Source: Catellatospora methionotrophica (GTDB lineage Bacteria > Actinomycetota > Actinomycetes > Mycobacteriales > Micromonosporaceae). From it: a stretch of 64,000 bases of DNA. How positions within the stretch are numbered: position 1 is the stretch's first letter; every line of letters starts with the position of its first letter. The notes beneath the pieces were generated by a model, which was not told the DNA's origin, searched no databases, and saw only the letters and a program-made list of their open reading frames with translations. The stretch spans positions 496,001 to 560,000 of the forward strand of contig NZ_JAAOTJ010000002.1 in assembly GCF_011297335.1 (NCBI RefSeq), read 5' to 3'. The translations under genes and the position numbers were made by a program. Below, in pieces: positions 8,263-16,945 of the stretch.

Positions 8263-10827
8263 TCAGGGGTGCCCGGGCAGGGCGTGGGCCTCGGCGAGCG
8301 CATCCTGAACGGTGAGGCGGCGGCCGGTGTCGAACTGTGCCCGGTACACGTCGTCCGGCAGGGTGGCGCGCAGCCCGTCCGTGGTGCGCTGTTCGAGTTC
8401 GGCGACCGACGGCCAGGGTGTCAGGCCGATCTGTTCGCGCGCCGCGGCGGCCGACCCGGCGAGGCGAACGGCGAGGTGGTGTTCGCCGTGCTGGACGGCG
8501 AGTTCGCTGAGCGCGCCGAGGCAGCGGGTGAGCCCGTCGAGGTGGTCGAGGCGGCGGTAGCCTTGCTCCGCGGCGACCAGGTGCGGGTGCGCCGACACCG
8601 GGTCGGTCAGCACCAGGTCGTCCCAGGCGAGTTCGTACTCGGCCTCGGCGTGCAGGTTCGCGTCGTTGAGCGTGTCGGCGATGTCCAGCGTCTCCCGGTG
8701 CTGGTCGCGGGCCCGTGCGGGCTGGCCGTCGACGCAGGACAGCAGGCCGTGGTGTGACAGCAGGTAACCCCGTACCAGGGGGTCGTTCGCGCCGCGTGCC
8801 AGCTCCTGCGCCTGCTCGAACAGCTGCCCGGCGTGCTGATGCGCGCCGCGTGGCAGGGTGATCGCCCGCGTCGTGAGCAGCAGCGCGAGCCGTCCCGGAG
8901 ATTCGAGCCGGCGCGCGTGCGGCATCATCTGGTCGATCAGCGCGCCCGCCTGGTCGAAGTCGCCGTCGTTGAGCAGCCGGTTGGCGGTCAGCCACTGCAT
9001 CGCCAGCCGGTCGCCGTCGGTGCGCAGCCCGCCGGGTGGCAGTGCCTGCAGTTGTTTCCACAGTTCGGCGTTCTGCCGTAGCAGCCCGCAGGCCAGCATC
9101 CACAGCCAGGCGTCGCCGAGGGCCCGCACCAGCGGTCCGGACGGCTGCCCGGTGCGGCCGACCCAGGCGAGCACGACCTGGAGGTTGAGCTGCTCGCTGT
9201 CGAGCCGCCGCATGAGCAGGTCCTGCGAGCCGGTGCGGGTGTCGGCGGCCTTGAGCACGTCGAGGACGTGGCCGTGCAGGCGGCCGAGGGTGTGGTCCGG
9301 GTCGGTCAGCCGGGCGGCGGCGAAGCGGCGGATCGGTTCGAGCAGCTGGAATCCGCGCTCGCCGTCGGTACGGTCGACCGGGCTGACCATGCTGCTGTCC
9401 ATCAGGGCCGACAGGTCCTCGATCACGTCGGCGCCGTCGGTGGAGCAGACCGCGACGACGCCGTCGACGGTGAAGGGGTCGGCGAACACCGACAGGCGGG
9501 TCAGCAGTGCCTGGGCGGAGGCGGGCAGCAGGTCGTAGCTCCACGAGATCGTCCTGCTCATGGTCTGCTGGCGGTCGGGCAGGTCGACCAGTGTGCCCTG
9601 CTGTTCGAGGCGTCCGAACAGCTGGGTCAGCATCTGTTCGGGGGTGAGCAGGCGCATCCATGCGGCGGCCAGCTCCAGCGCGAGCGGCAGGCCACCGAGC
9701 CGTCGGCACAGCTCGGCCAGCACGGGCGTGTTCTGCTCGGTCAGCGCGAAACCGGGCTGCACGTCGCGGACCCGGTCGACGAACAGGCGCAGTGCGGGTG
9801 CCTGGGCCAGCGCGTCGGGCTCGCCGTGCGCGGGCGGCAGCGCGAGCGCCTGGACCGGCCATTCCTGCTCGCCGCGTATCCGCAGCACCACCCGGCTGGT
9901 CACCAGGATGTGCAGCAGCGGCGCGTGCTGGAGCAGGTCGGCCACCACGGGTGCGGCGTCGAGGACCTGTTCGAAGTTGTCGAGCACGATGAGCATGTCG
10001 CGGTCGGACAGCCGCCGCCGTAGTGCGTCCAGGGCGTTCTCCCTGCCCTGCACCACCAGGTCGAGGGTCTGTGCGATGGTGTCGGGCACGAGCCGGGCGT
10101 CGGTGATCGCGGACAGGTCTACGAAGGCCGCGCCGTCGCGCCGGTCCGCGGCGGCGCGCCGCATCGCGGCCAGCGCCAGCCGGGTCTTGCCGATCCCGCC
10201 GGTGCCGGTCAGCACCACCAGTCGGCGGTCGCCGGAGTCGAGCAGGCCCACGATCCGGTCGACGTCGTCGTCGCGGCCGACCAGGGCGGTGACCGGCGTC
10301 GGCGGGGCGACCCCGGCCGGCGGCTCGTCGCGCGGCGGCCGGTCGAACCTCTCCGCGAGCAGCGTCGCCAGGTCGTTCAGGATCAGTTCGTGCAGTTGCG
10401 CGGCGTCGCTGAACTTCTTGTACGCGGACTCGCCGCCGTCCCTGATCCGGTCGATCATCGCGCCGAGGGCGGGCTCGCGGTCCGGTGCCGGTGACCTGAC
10501 GTAGAGCAGCCGGGGGAGGTGACCGGCCCGCTGGAGCTCGTCCTCCAGGCCGGAGACGGTCATACCCGGCCCGACCCAGCCGTAGCTGTCGCCGTAGATG
10601 CCGATGAAGACATCGGACTGGGCGAGGTAGGACCGGTACACCGCCTGCGCGGGATGCGGGCGGGCACCGGACTCGAACATGACCGGGGCAAGGCGCAGCT
10701 GCTCGATCGCGGTGCGGGCCGCGTCGCGTTCGGCGGCGAGCTCCACCAGCGTCGAGGACACGAACACGCGCAGCCGCTGATCGGGTGTCCTGATGGTGGT
10801 GGACCACTGCGTGCCCGTGTCAGGCAT
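8263..10827 (-). CDS. DUF4062-STAND NTPase with C-terminal helical repeats
   Basis: An 854-residue modular signalling ATPase. Residues ~15-170 are a DUF4062 domain (RVFVSSTLVELAAERDAARTA, DVFIGIYGDSYGWV). Residues ~180-480 are a STAND/NB-ARC-like NTPase: Walker A GTGGIGKTRLALAAM near residue 208, Walker B LIVLDNFEQV near 282, ILVTSRV and GLPLALELAA. A winged-helix part and TPR-like helical repeats follow to the C-terminus. STAND proteins oligomerise on ligand sensing, and the DUF4062-STAND arrangement occurs in signalling and some predicted immunity proteins. No effector nuclease, protease or HTH domain is visible, so DUF4062 would be the only candidate effector. It has no operon partner; the neighbours are a convergent membrane protein gene and a phosphatase gene. 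Confidence 0.85.
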   Translation of the reverse strand: MPDTGTQWSTTIRTPDQRLRVFVSSTLVELAAERDAARTAIEQLRLAPVMFESGARPHPAQAVYRSYLAQSDVFIGIYGDSYGWVGPGMTVSGLEDELQRAGHLPRLLYVRSPAPDREPALGAMIDRIRDGGESAYKKFSDAAQLHELILNDLATLLAERFDRPPRDEPPAGVAPPTPVTALVGRDDDVDRIVGLLDSGDRRLVVLTGTGGIGKTRLALAAMRRAAADRRDGAAFVDLSAITDARLVPDTIAQTLDLVVQGRENALDALRRRLSDRDMLIVLDNFEQVLDAAPVVADLLQHAPLLHILVTSRVVLRIRGEQEWPVQALALPPAHGEPDALAQAPALRLFVDRVRDVQPGFALTEQNTPVLAELCRRLGGLPLALELAAAWMRLLTPEQMLTQLFGRLEQQGTLVDLPDRQQTMSRTISWSYDLLPASAQALLTRLSVFADPFTVDGVVAVCSTDGADVIEDLSALMDSSMVSPVDRTDGERGFQLLEPIRRFAAARLTDPDHTLGRLHGHVLDVLKAADTRTGSQDLLMRRLDSEQLNLQVVLAWVGRTGQPSGPLVRALGDAWLWMLACGLLRQNAELWKQLQALPPGGLRTDGDRLAMQWLTANRLLNDGDFDQAGALIDQMMPHARRLESPGRLALLLTTRAITLPRGAHQHAGQLFEQAQELARGANDPLVRGYLLSHHGLLSCVDGQPARARDQHRETLDIADTLNDANLHAEAEYELAWDDLVLTDPVSAHPHLVAAEQGYRRLDHLDGLTRCLGALSELAVQHGEHHLAVRLAGSAAAAREQIGLTPWPSVAELEQRTTDGLRATLPDDVYRAQFDTGRRLTVQDALAEAHALPGHP

Positions 10828-10968
10828 CTGCGTCCCCGTCCCATCCGCCGCGCACGCCTACGGTGCGCCGTCAGCCGGGTGCGGGGCCGTTGGCCGACTC
10901 GGGCGCGTACCGCCGGGTGTTTCCACGATACAAGCCGGGGTTGTCGCGACGCGGTGGATCTGTGCAGC

Positions 10969-11949
10969 TCACAGCCTGATGCGGGCGGCGACCGGCAGGT
11001 GGTCGCTGCCGGTGCGGGGCAGTGACCAGACGTGGGTGACGGTCGCGCCACGGGCGAGCACGTGGTCGATACGGGCCAGGGGCGCGGGCGCAGGCCAGCT
11101 GAACGCGAAGTCGGACCGGTCGGACGTGAGCTGGGAGGTGACCGGGTCCAGGCCGCGGTCGTCGAGAGTGCCGTTGAGGTCGCCGAGCAGCAGGACCCGC
11201 TGCGACGGTTCGGCGGCCAGCGCCGCGCCGAGTTTCTCGGCGCTGCCGTCGCGTCGCGTCGAGCCGAAGCCGTGGGTCCAGCCCAGCCGCAGTGAGGGCA
11301 GGTGGGCCACGTACACGGCGACGTCGCCCTGCGGGAGCCGGACCGTGGCGCGCATGCCGCGGCTCCAGTCGTCGACGATGGCGCGTGGCCGGATCTCGAC
11401 CACCCGCACGTCGCTGACCGGGTACTTCGACCACAGCCCGACGGTGCCCTGGATGGCGGTGTGCGGATACGCCGGGGACAGCGCGGCGCTCCAGTCGGCC
11501 AGTGCCTGCTCGGTGACCTCCTCCAGGGCGATGAGGTCCGGGGAGACCGCCGTCAGCGCCCGTACGGTGCCCGCCGGGTCGGGGTTCTCGTCACTGACGT
11601 TGTGCTGCACCACGGTCAGGTCGTAGGGGACGTCGGCCGCCGGGGCCGCCACTCCGGCGAACAGGCCGAGCCAGGCGGCCACGGGCAGCGGCAGGGTGAC
11701 CAGCGCGATGGTCGAGCGGCGCAGCAGCGCGACGCCGAGCAGCGGCGGGACGGCCAGGCCCAGCCACGGCAGGAACGACTCCAGCAGGCTGCCCAGGTGC
11801 CCGAGCGTGTTCGGCACGGCGGCGTGCAGCACGAGCAGGCCCGCGACGAGCACTGACAGCGACGCCGTCACCAGGCCACGGGGCGCGGGCACGCGGGTTC
11901 GGCGGGGCAGCGACCGGTCTGTCGTGGCGGCCGCGGGGGGCGCCGTCAT
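10969..11949 (-). CDS. Membrane-anchored endonuclease/exonuclease/phosphatase family protein
   Basis: A 326-residue protein with three hydrophobic segments in the first ~115 residues, then an EEP-fold domain outside or at the membrane. EEP signatures are VVQHNVSDENPDP (catalytic Asn), LIALEEV (metal-binding Glu), VYVAHLPS, LLLGDLNGTLDD (Asp/Asn pair) and TGSDHLPVAARI (terminal Asp-His pair), all present. Families with this topology include secreted phosphodiesterases and sphingomyelinase-like enzymes; the substrate is not inferable. ATG 11949 has GGTGG 5 nt upstream; GTG 11958 is an alternative. It starts 14 nt after the sthA stop, so it is probably the second gene of a sthA operon. Confidence 0.88.
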   Translation of the reverse strand: MTAPPAAATTDRSLPRRTRVPAPRGLVTASLSVLVAGLLVLHAAVPNTLGHLGSLLESFLPWLGLAVPPLLGVALLRRSTIALVTLPLPVAAWLGLFAGVAAPAADVPYDLTVVQHNVSDENPDPAGTVRALTAVSPDLIALEEVTEQALADWSAALSPAYPHTAIQGTVGLWSKYPVSDVRVVEIRPRAIVDDWSRGMRATVRLPQGDVAVYVAHLPSLRLGWTHGFGSTRRDGSAEKLGAALAAEPSQRVLLLGDLNGTLDDRGLDPVTSQLTSDRSDFAFSWPAPAPLARIDHVLARGATVTHVWSLPRTGSDHLPVAARIRL

Positions 11950-11963
11950 GGTGTCCACCAGGG

Positions 11964-13367
11964 TCAGTCTCGCAGGCTCGCGATGTGGCGCATCTTGTTG
12001 GTGGCGTCCAGCGCCGCGACCTTGTACGACTCGGCCAGCGTCGGGTAGTTGAACACCGCCTCGACCAGGTAGTCGACGGTGCCGCCGCAGCCCATCACGG
12101 ACTGGCCGATATGGAGCAGTTCGGTCGCGCCGGTGCCGAACACGTGCACGCCGAGCAGCGTGCGGTCCTCCGGCGACACGAGGATCTTCAGCATGCCGTG
12201 GGTGTCGCCGATGATCTGCCCGCGGGCCAGTTCGCGGTAGCGGGACACGCCGACCTCGAACGGCACCCGCTGGTCGGTCAGCTCGTCCTCGGTGCGGCCG
12301 ACGTAGCTGATCTCGGGGATGGTGTAGATGCCGATCGGCTGCAGCGCCGAGATCGGGCCCAGCGGCTGCCCGCAGGCGTGGTGCGCGGCCAGGCGGCCCT
12401 GCTCCATCGAGGTCGCGGCCAGCGCGGGGAAGCCGATGATGTCGCCGACGGCGTAGATGTGCGGCACGGCGGTGCGGAAGTGCTCGTCGACGGTGATCCG
12501 GCCGCGGTCGTCGGCGGCCAGCCCGGCGGCCTCCAGGTGCAGCGCGTCGCCCATGCCCTGCCGCCCGGCGGAGTACATGACGGTGTCGGCGGCGATCGTC
12601 TTGCCGCTCTCCAGCACCGCGATGGCGCCCTTGGGGTGCTTCTCGACCGCGGCGACGGCCTCGCTGAACCGGAACGTCACGGCCAGGTCGCGCAGGTGGT
12701 ACTTCAGCGCCTCGACGACCTCCAGGTCGCAGAAGTCGAGCATGCGGCTGCGCCGCTCGACGACGGTGACCTTGGTGCCCAGCGCGGCGAACATCGAGGC
12801 GTACTCGATGCCGATGACGCCCGCGCCGACCACGACCATCGAGCGCGGCACGCGGTCGAGTTTGAGGATGCCGTCGGAGTCGATGATCGTCAGGTCGTCG
12901 AACTCGACGGTGGCCGGGCGGGCCGGGCGGCTGCCCGCGGCGATGACGATGTGGTCGGCGGTGACCGTGAAGTCGCGGCCGCGTTCGCCGGTCACGTGCA
13001 CGGTGTGCGCGTCGGTGAACCGGGCGGTGCCCGCGTGCAGCCGGATCCCGTTGCGGGCCAGCTGGCCGCGTACGACGTCGACCTCGCGGCTGATCACGTG
13101 CTCGGTGCGCGCGGTCAGGTCGGCGACGGTGATGTCCTCCTTGAGCCGGTAGCTCTGCCCGTAGAGCTCGCGCTGGCTCAGGCCGGTGAGGTAGACGACG
13201 GCTTCGCGCAGGGTCTTCGACGGGATGGTCCCGGTGTTGACGCTGACCCCGCCGATCATGTCGCCGCGTTCGACCATGGCGACCCGCCGGCCGAGCTTGG
13301 CGGCCGCGATGGCGGCCTTCTGTCCGCCGGGACCCGATCCGATGACGAGAACGTCCACATCACGCAT
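11964..13367 (-). CDS. sthA: Si-specific NAD(P)(+) transhydrogenase (soluble)
   Basis: A 467-residue flavoprotein that moves reducing equivalents between NADPH and NAD+. It has the FAD motif [16 protein letters not shown] at the N-terminus and the second Rossmann motif [20 protein letters not shown] in the middle. At the position where lipoamide dehydrogenases carry the redox-active CxxxxC it reads [14 protein letters not shown], the diagnostic SthA sequence lacking the cysteines. The C-terminal dimerisation domain with [11 protein letters not shown] is intact. It starts at ATG 13367, divergent from trkH. With gnd nearby, it could balance NADPH produced by the pentose phosphate pathway. Confidence 0.95.
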   Translation of the reverse strand: MRDVDVLVIGSGPGGQKAAIAAAKLGRRVAMVERGDMIGGVSVNTGTIPSKTLREAVVYLTGLSQRELYGQSYRLKEDITVADLTARTEHVISREVDVVRGQLARNGIRLHAGTARFTDAHTVHVTGERGRDFTVTADHIVIAAGSRPARPATVEFDDLTIIDSDGILKLDRVPRSMVVVGAGVIGIEYASMFAALGTKVTVVERRSRMLDFCDLEVVEALKYHLRDLAVTFRFSEAVAAVEKHPKGAIAVLESGKTIAADTVMYSAGRQGMGDALHLEAAGLAADDRGRITVDEHFRTAVPHIYAVGDIIGFPALAATSMEQGRLAAHHACGQPLGPISALQPIGIYTIPEISYVGRTEDELTDQRVPFEVGVSRYRELARGQIIGDTHGMLKILVSPEDRTLLGVHVFGTGATELLHIGQSVMGCGGTVDYLVEAVFNYPTLAESYKVAALDATNKMRHIASLRD

Positions 13368-13463
13368 GCCGCATACCTTGGCACGGTTACGTTAACGGCG
13401 GGCACCGGCCGAACGGCGGTCCCGCCGCTCGCGACGCCGGCCACCCGTGGATCACAAGGTTGG

Positions 13464-13478
13464 TATGGTCGCGGCGTG
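13464..13478 (+). promoter_or_regulatory. Leaderless promoter of trkH
   Basis: TATGGT (13464-13469) lies 6 nt before GTG 13476. No Shine-Dalgarno precedes that GTG, while an AGGAG at 13482-13486 lies inside the reading frame, 13 nt before a later GTG. A leaderless start at 13476 is the simplest reading. Confidence 0.6.
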
Positions 13479-14831
13479 CGCAGGAGTGTGTCGGCGGTCG
13501 TGCTCGATCAGTTCCACCACCCGACGCAGGTGATCGTCGGGGGGTTCGCCGCGGCCGCGCTGGCCGGGACGGGGCTGCTGTCGCTGCCGATCGCCACCGA
13601 GTCCGGCGAGCCCGCGCGGTTCCTGGACGCGCTGTTCACCGCGACCTCGGCGGTCTGCCTGACCGGCCTGGTGCTGGTCGACAGCGAGACCCACTGGTCG
13701 GTCGCGGGTGAGCTGATCATCATGGTGCTGATGCAGGCCGGTGGGCTGGGCATCATGACGATGGCGACGCTGTTCGCGATCGCGCTGTCCGGGCGGCTGG
13801 GGCTGCGGGCCAGGATGCTGGTGCAGGCCGAGACCAAGACGCTGCAGATGACCGACCTGCGCCGGGTGGTCCGCAACGTGGTGCTGCTCAGCATGGTCAG
13901 CGAGGTGATCCTCGCGGCCGTGCTGGCGGGACGGTTCATGATCGGCTACGGCGAGTCCTTCGGGAGGGCCGTCTACCTGGGGGCCTTCCACGCGATCTCG
14001 GCGTTCAACAACGCCGGGTTCGCGCTGTGGCCCGACAGCGTGGTCCGGTTCAACACCGATCCGTGGATCTGCCTGACCCTGGCGGTGGGCGTGATCGTCG
14101 GCGGGCTGGGCTTTCCGGTGCTGTTCGAGCTGCGGCACTCGTGGCGGCGGCCGAAACGCTGGTCGGTGCTGACCCGGCTGACCCTGACCCTGAGCGTGGT
14201 GCTGCTGGTGATCGGCACCGTCCTGCTGCTGGCCACCGAGGGCCGCAACCCGCGCACCCTGGGCGACATGTCCGGGGCCGACCAGCTGCTCAACGCGTTC
14301 TTCGGCGCGGTGATGCCGCGCTCGGGCGGGTTCAACTCCATCGACATCGGGGCGATGTACCCGTCGAGCTGGCTGGCGTACGACGCGCTGATGTTCATCG
14401 GCGGCGGCAGCGCGGGCACCGCGGGCGGCATCAAGGTCACCACCTTCGGGCTGCTGGCGTACGTGATCTGGGCCGAGCTGCGCGGGGAGCCGTCGGTCAA
14501 CGTCGGCCGCCGCCGCATCCCCGAGCAGCTCCAGCGCCAGGCGCTGACCATCGCGCTGGTCGGTGTCGGCACCGTCGCCGCCTCGACGTACCTGCTGCTG
14601 GTGCTCAACCCGCACACCCTGGACCAGGTGCTGTTCGAGGTGATCTCGGCGTTCGCGACCGTCGGGGTGTCCACGGGCATCACCGCCGAACTCGACGCGG
14701 TCAGCCACGGGCTGCTCGCCATCCTGATGTTCGTGGGCCGGGTCGGCCCGCTGACCCTGGGCACGGCGCTGGCCCTGCGCGCCAGGACCCGCCACTACGA
14801 ACTACCCGAGGAGCGTCCCCTTGTCGGCTGA
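13476..14831 (+). CDS. trkH: TrkH family potassium uptake protein
   Basis: A 451-residue membrane subunit of a Trk/Ktr K+ uptake system, with four M1-pore-M2 repeats. Selectivity-filter signatures are visible: TSAVCLTGLVLVD (repeat 1), FHAISAFNNAGFALW (repeat 2), GAVMPRSGGFNSIDIGAMYP (repeat 3) and SAFATVGVSTGITAEL (repeat 4), together with FIGGGSAGTAGGIKVTT. The length fits KtrB-like members. It is probably leaderless from GTG 13476. Its last 11 nt overlap the start of the NAD-binding gating subunit gene, so the two are co-translated. It forms a membrane dimer gated by the cytoplasmic TrkA/KtrA ring. Confidence 0.95.
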   Translation: MRRSVSAVVLDQFHHPTQVIVGGFAAAALAGTGLLSLPIATESGEPARFLDALFTATSAVCLTGLVLVDSETHWSVAGELIIMVLMQAGGLGIMTMATLFAIALSGRLGLRARMLVQAETKTLQMTDLRRVVRNVVLLSMVSEVILAAVLAGRFMIGYGESFGRAVYLGAFHAISAFNNAGFALWPDSVVRFNTDPWICLTLAVGVIVGGLGFPVLFELRHSWRRPKRWSVLTRLTLTLSVVLLVIGTVLLLATEGRNPRTLGDMSGADQLLNAFFGAVMPRSGGFNSIDIGAMYPSSWLAYDALMFIGGGSAGTAGGIKVTTFGLLAYVIWAELRGEPSVNVGRRRIPEQLQRQALTIALVGVGTVAASTYLLLVLNPHTLDQVLFEVISAFATVGVSTGITAELDAVSHGLLAILMFVGRVGPLTLGTALALRARTRHYELPEERPLVG

Positions 14832-15486
14832 GAGCGGCAACGACCCCGTCGTCGTCATCGGGCTGGGCAGGTTCGGCAGCTCGCTGGCCGTGGAGCTGAT
14901 GCGCCGCGGCACCGAGGTGCTGGCCATCGACCACCGGCCCAAGGTGGTGCAGAGCCTGGCCGGGGAGCTGACCCACGTGGTGGCCGCGGACGCCACCGAC
15001 ATGGAGGCGCTGCGCCAGCTCGGCGTCGCCGAGTTCGGCCGGGCGGTGGTCGCCATCGGCTCGGACCTGGAGGCCAGCATCCTGGCCACGTCGCTGTTGG
15101 TGGAGCTGGAGGTGGCCGACATCTGGGCGAAGGCGGTCAGCCGCCAGCACGGCCGCATCCTGGAGCGGATCGGGGCCAAACACATCGTGCTCCCCGAGCA
15201 CGACATGGGCGAGCGCGTCGCCCACCTGGTCTCGGGCCGGATGCTCGACTACATGGAGATCGACTCCAACTTCGCGCTGGTCAAGACCCGCCCGCCACAC
15301 GAGTACGTGGGCGTGCCGCTGGGCGAGACCCGGCTGCGCCGCAAACACGGCGTGACCATCGTCTGCGTGAAGACCCAGGGCAGCGAGTTCACCTACGCCG
15401 ACGCCACCACCGTCCTCCAGTACGGCGACATCATCGTCGTCGCCGGCCCCGTCGACCGCGTCGAGCGCTTCGCCGAACTCCCCTGA
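14821..15486 (+). CDS. TrkA/KtrA family potassium channel gating subunit
   Basis: A 221-residue cytoplasmic regulator of the adjacent TrkH. Residues ~9-125 are an RCK-N (TrkA-N) Rossmann domain with VVVIGLGRFGSSLAVELMRRG and the following acidic AIDHRPK for NAD(H)/ATP binding. Residues ~140-220 are the RCK-C domain (VGVPLGETRLRRKHGVTIVCVK). A single RCK module of ~220 residues is the KtrA form. TTG 14821 is preceded by GAGGAGCG and overlaps the trkH stop. Nucleotide binding to the octameric ring would open or close K+ flux. Confidence 0.94.
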   Translation: MSAESGNDPVVVIGLGRFGSSLAVELMRRGTEVLAIDHRPKVVQSLAGELTHVVAADATDMEALRQLGVAEFGRAVVAIGSDLEASILATSLLVELEVADIWAKAVSRQHGRILERIGAKHIVLPEHDMGERVAHLVSGRMLDYMEIDSNFALVKTRPPHEYVGVPLGETRLRRKHGVTIVCVKTQGSEFTYADATTVLQYGDIIVVAGPVDRVERFAELP

Positions 15487-15503
15487 CCAGCCGCCCCCAC
15501 TCT

Positions 15504-15570
15504 GCCGCAACTCTTAACGAGTAGCGGCTTGGTGGGCTGCCCGACGGCGCGACTGGTCAAGAGTTGCGGC
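15504..15570 (+). terminator. Terminator after trkA
   Basis: Perfect 12-bp arms GCCGCAACTCTT (15504-15515) and AAGAGTTGCGGC (15559-15570) with a 43-nt loop follow the trkA stop. A short GTTTTCCTC stretch lies about 20 nt further on. The remaining gap to the next gene shows nothing else. Confidence 0.55.
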
Positions 15571-15686
15571 GGGTGTGGTTGCGCAAGTTTTCCTCAAGGG
15601 TCGGGCGGGGTGGTTTCGCGCGGGCGTAGGGGCCGTCACTGTGGGTAGACCATCCGCACCACGACGTCGACGACGGGAGCTCGCCC

Positions 15687-16346
15687 ATGCGGTCCACCCT
15701 CGAACTGCCTCCCGCCGACACCGCGTGTGAGCCCGTCGTACGGCTCGACCGGTCCCGGCTGGCGGACGCGTTCGAGCTGGCCTGTCTGGTGCGGGCGACG
15801 TCGCTGACGCCGGACGGGGGAGTGCGGGTGGGCCATCCGCGCCGCCCGGCCACACCGGCCGGGACGGTCGAGTTCAGCGCCGAGCACGCCGCCCGCCGGA
15901 TGGGGCAGCTGATGCGGGCGCTGGAGCTGCCGTACGCCCACGAGACCGCCGAGGCGGGCCTGCGCCGCCGCTACCTGCTGCACCGGGTCAGCGTGCCGGG
16001 CGAGCACCGCGCGGCCTACCTGGAGATCAGCGGCGGCGCCTGGCGGCAGGGCCGGGCCTCGGTGCTGAGCACCGCCCCCGTCGGCGGTTCCGCGCCCGCG
16101 CACGCCGAGCGGCTGCGCCTGGCCGGGTCCGCGTGGCGCGGCGTGCTGCTGGCCGCGGGCCGCCACATGCGCAAGCACATCCTCGGCGTACGCGTCATCG
16201 ACCAGGACCTCGCCGCGATCCTGGTCCGCGGCGCACACCTGCTCGGCGCGCAGGCCGCGCTGTCCCGCCAGGCGGGCAGCCTGCTGGTCAGCGTGCCCGC
16301 TCCGTCCGCCCACCGCGTGCTGCACGGCGCGGGCATCCTGCACTGA
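15687..16346 (+). CDS. Hypothetical protein, faintly WhiA-like
   Basis: A 219-residue cytoplasmic protein with no signal peptide or membrane segment. Two similar halves each carry an RG-type helix followed by a strand: SAEHAARRMGQLMRALELPYAH with RRRYLLHRV, and AWRGVLLAAGRHMRKHILGVRV. The layout recalls the LAGLIDADG-like N-terminal part of WhiA, but I cannot confirm this and there is no WhiA C-terminal HTH. ATG 15687 is preceded by GGGAGC. It stands alone between trkA and a small HTH gene. Confidence 0.7.
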   Translation: MRSTLELPPADTACEPVVRLDRSRLADAFELACLVRATSLTPDGGVRVGHPRRPATPAGTVEFSAEHAARRMGQLMRALELPYAHETAEAGLRRRYLLHRVSVPGEHRAAYLEISGGAWRQGRASVLSTAPVGGSAPAHAERLRLAGSAWRGVLLAAGRHMRKHILGVRVIDQDLAAILVRGAHLLGAQAALSRQAGSLLVSVPAPSAHRVLHGAGILH

Positions 16347-16497
16347 CCGCGTCAAGGGATCAGGCAGTCGCCTCGTCGCGGCGTCCCGTCATGCCGATGA
16401 ACACGCCTCAGGCCCGAACCCTCCGATCGCATCGGCCGTTCTCGTTCGACCCGAGTGGTGTCAGCCCTCGGCGAAACGCGGAGCGTGAAAGCAAGCC

Positions 16498-16513
16498 GTC
16501 AGGCTAGCCTGAC
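16498..16513. promoter_or_regulatory. Perfect 16-bp palindrome over the -10 box
   Basis: GTCAGGCTAGCCTGAC is a perfect palindrome containing the TAGCCT -10 box (16505-16510) of the leaderless HTH gene that starts at ATG 16517. A protein bound here would block transcription, and the HTH product itself is the obvious candidate. Confidence 0.7.
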
Positions 16514-16516
16514 AGC

Positions 16517-16891
16517 ATGACCACCCCTGATGCGCTCGAGCGTGAGCACACCCTGCAGACCGCCGTCACCCGCTACAACGACCTGCGCATGCGCGAGGCG
16601 CTCGCCGAACCCGGCCTCACCGCCGAGGAGGCGCTGCAGCTGCTCGCACTCGGTGAGCTGATCATCCGGAAGGCCGGTTACGGCCGGCAGTTGTCGGTGC
16701 GCAACGCCCGCAGAGCGGGGGCGTCCTGGGCACAGATCGGCGCGGCGCTGGGCATCGCGCGCCAGTCGGCCTGGGAGGCGCACACCCGCTGGATCAATGA
16801 CCAGGCCGAGCAGTTCCGCAGCACCGGCGTCTCCGGGTTCGACGCCGAGCAGGCGGCCCAGGCCCGGGACCTGGCGGGCGACGCCGACTGA
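16517..16891 (+). CDS. Small helix-turn-helix protein
   Basis: A 124-residue, mostly helical protein. Residues ~55-92 form a helix-turn-helix resembling sigma-70 region 4 or AsnC-type domains (ARRAGASWAQIGAALGIAR, then QSAWEAHTRWI). The N-terminal ~50 residues, with DLRMREALAEPGLTAEEALQL, look like a dimerisation helix pair. It is leaderless: TAGCCT at 16505-16510, 6 nt, then ATG 16517. The -10 box is embedded in a perfect palindrome, suggesting autorepression. Its other targets are unknown; the following TAXI lipoprotein gene has its own leaderless promoter. Confidence 0.8.
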   Translation: MTTPDALEREHTLQTAVTRYNDLRMREALAEPGLTAEEALQLLALGELIIRKAGYGRQLSVRNARRAGASWAQIGAALGIARQSAWEAHTRWINDQAEQFRSTGVSGFDAEQAAQARDLAGDAD

Positions 16892-16945
16892 GCCAGGCCC
16901 GCCACCAGGGGCGGTGTGCGGCCCGCGTCGGGTAGGTTCTGCGCC

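Noticed and set aside
11985-13475. Long open frame running antisense through sthA into trkH
   Set aside because: It is the antisense frame of sthA; family similarity to TrkH begins only after GTG 13476.
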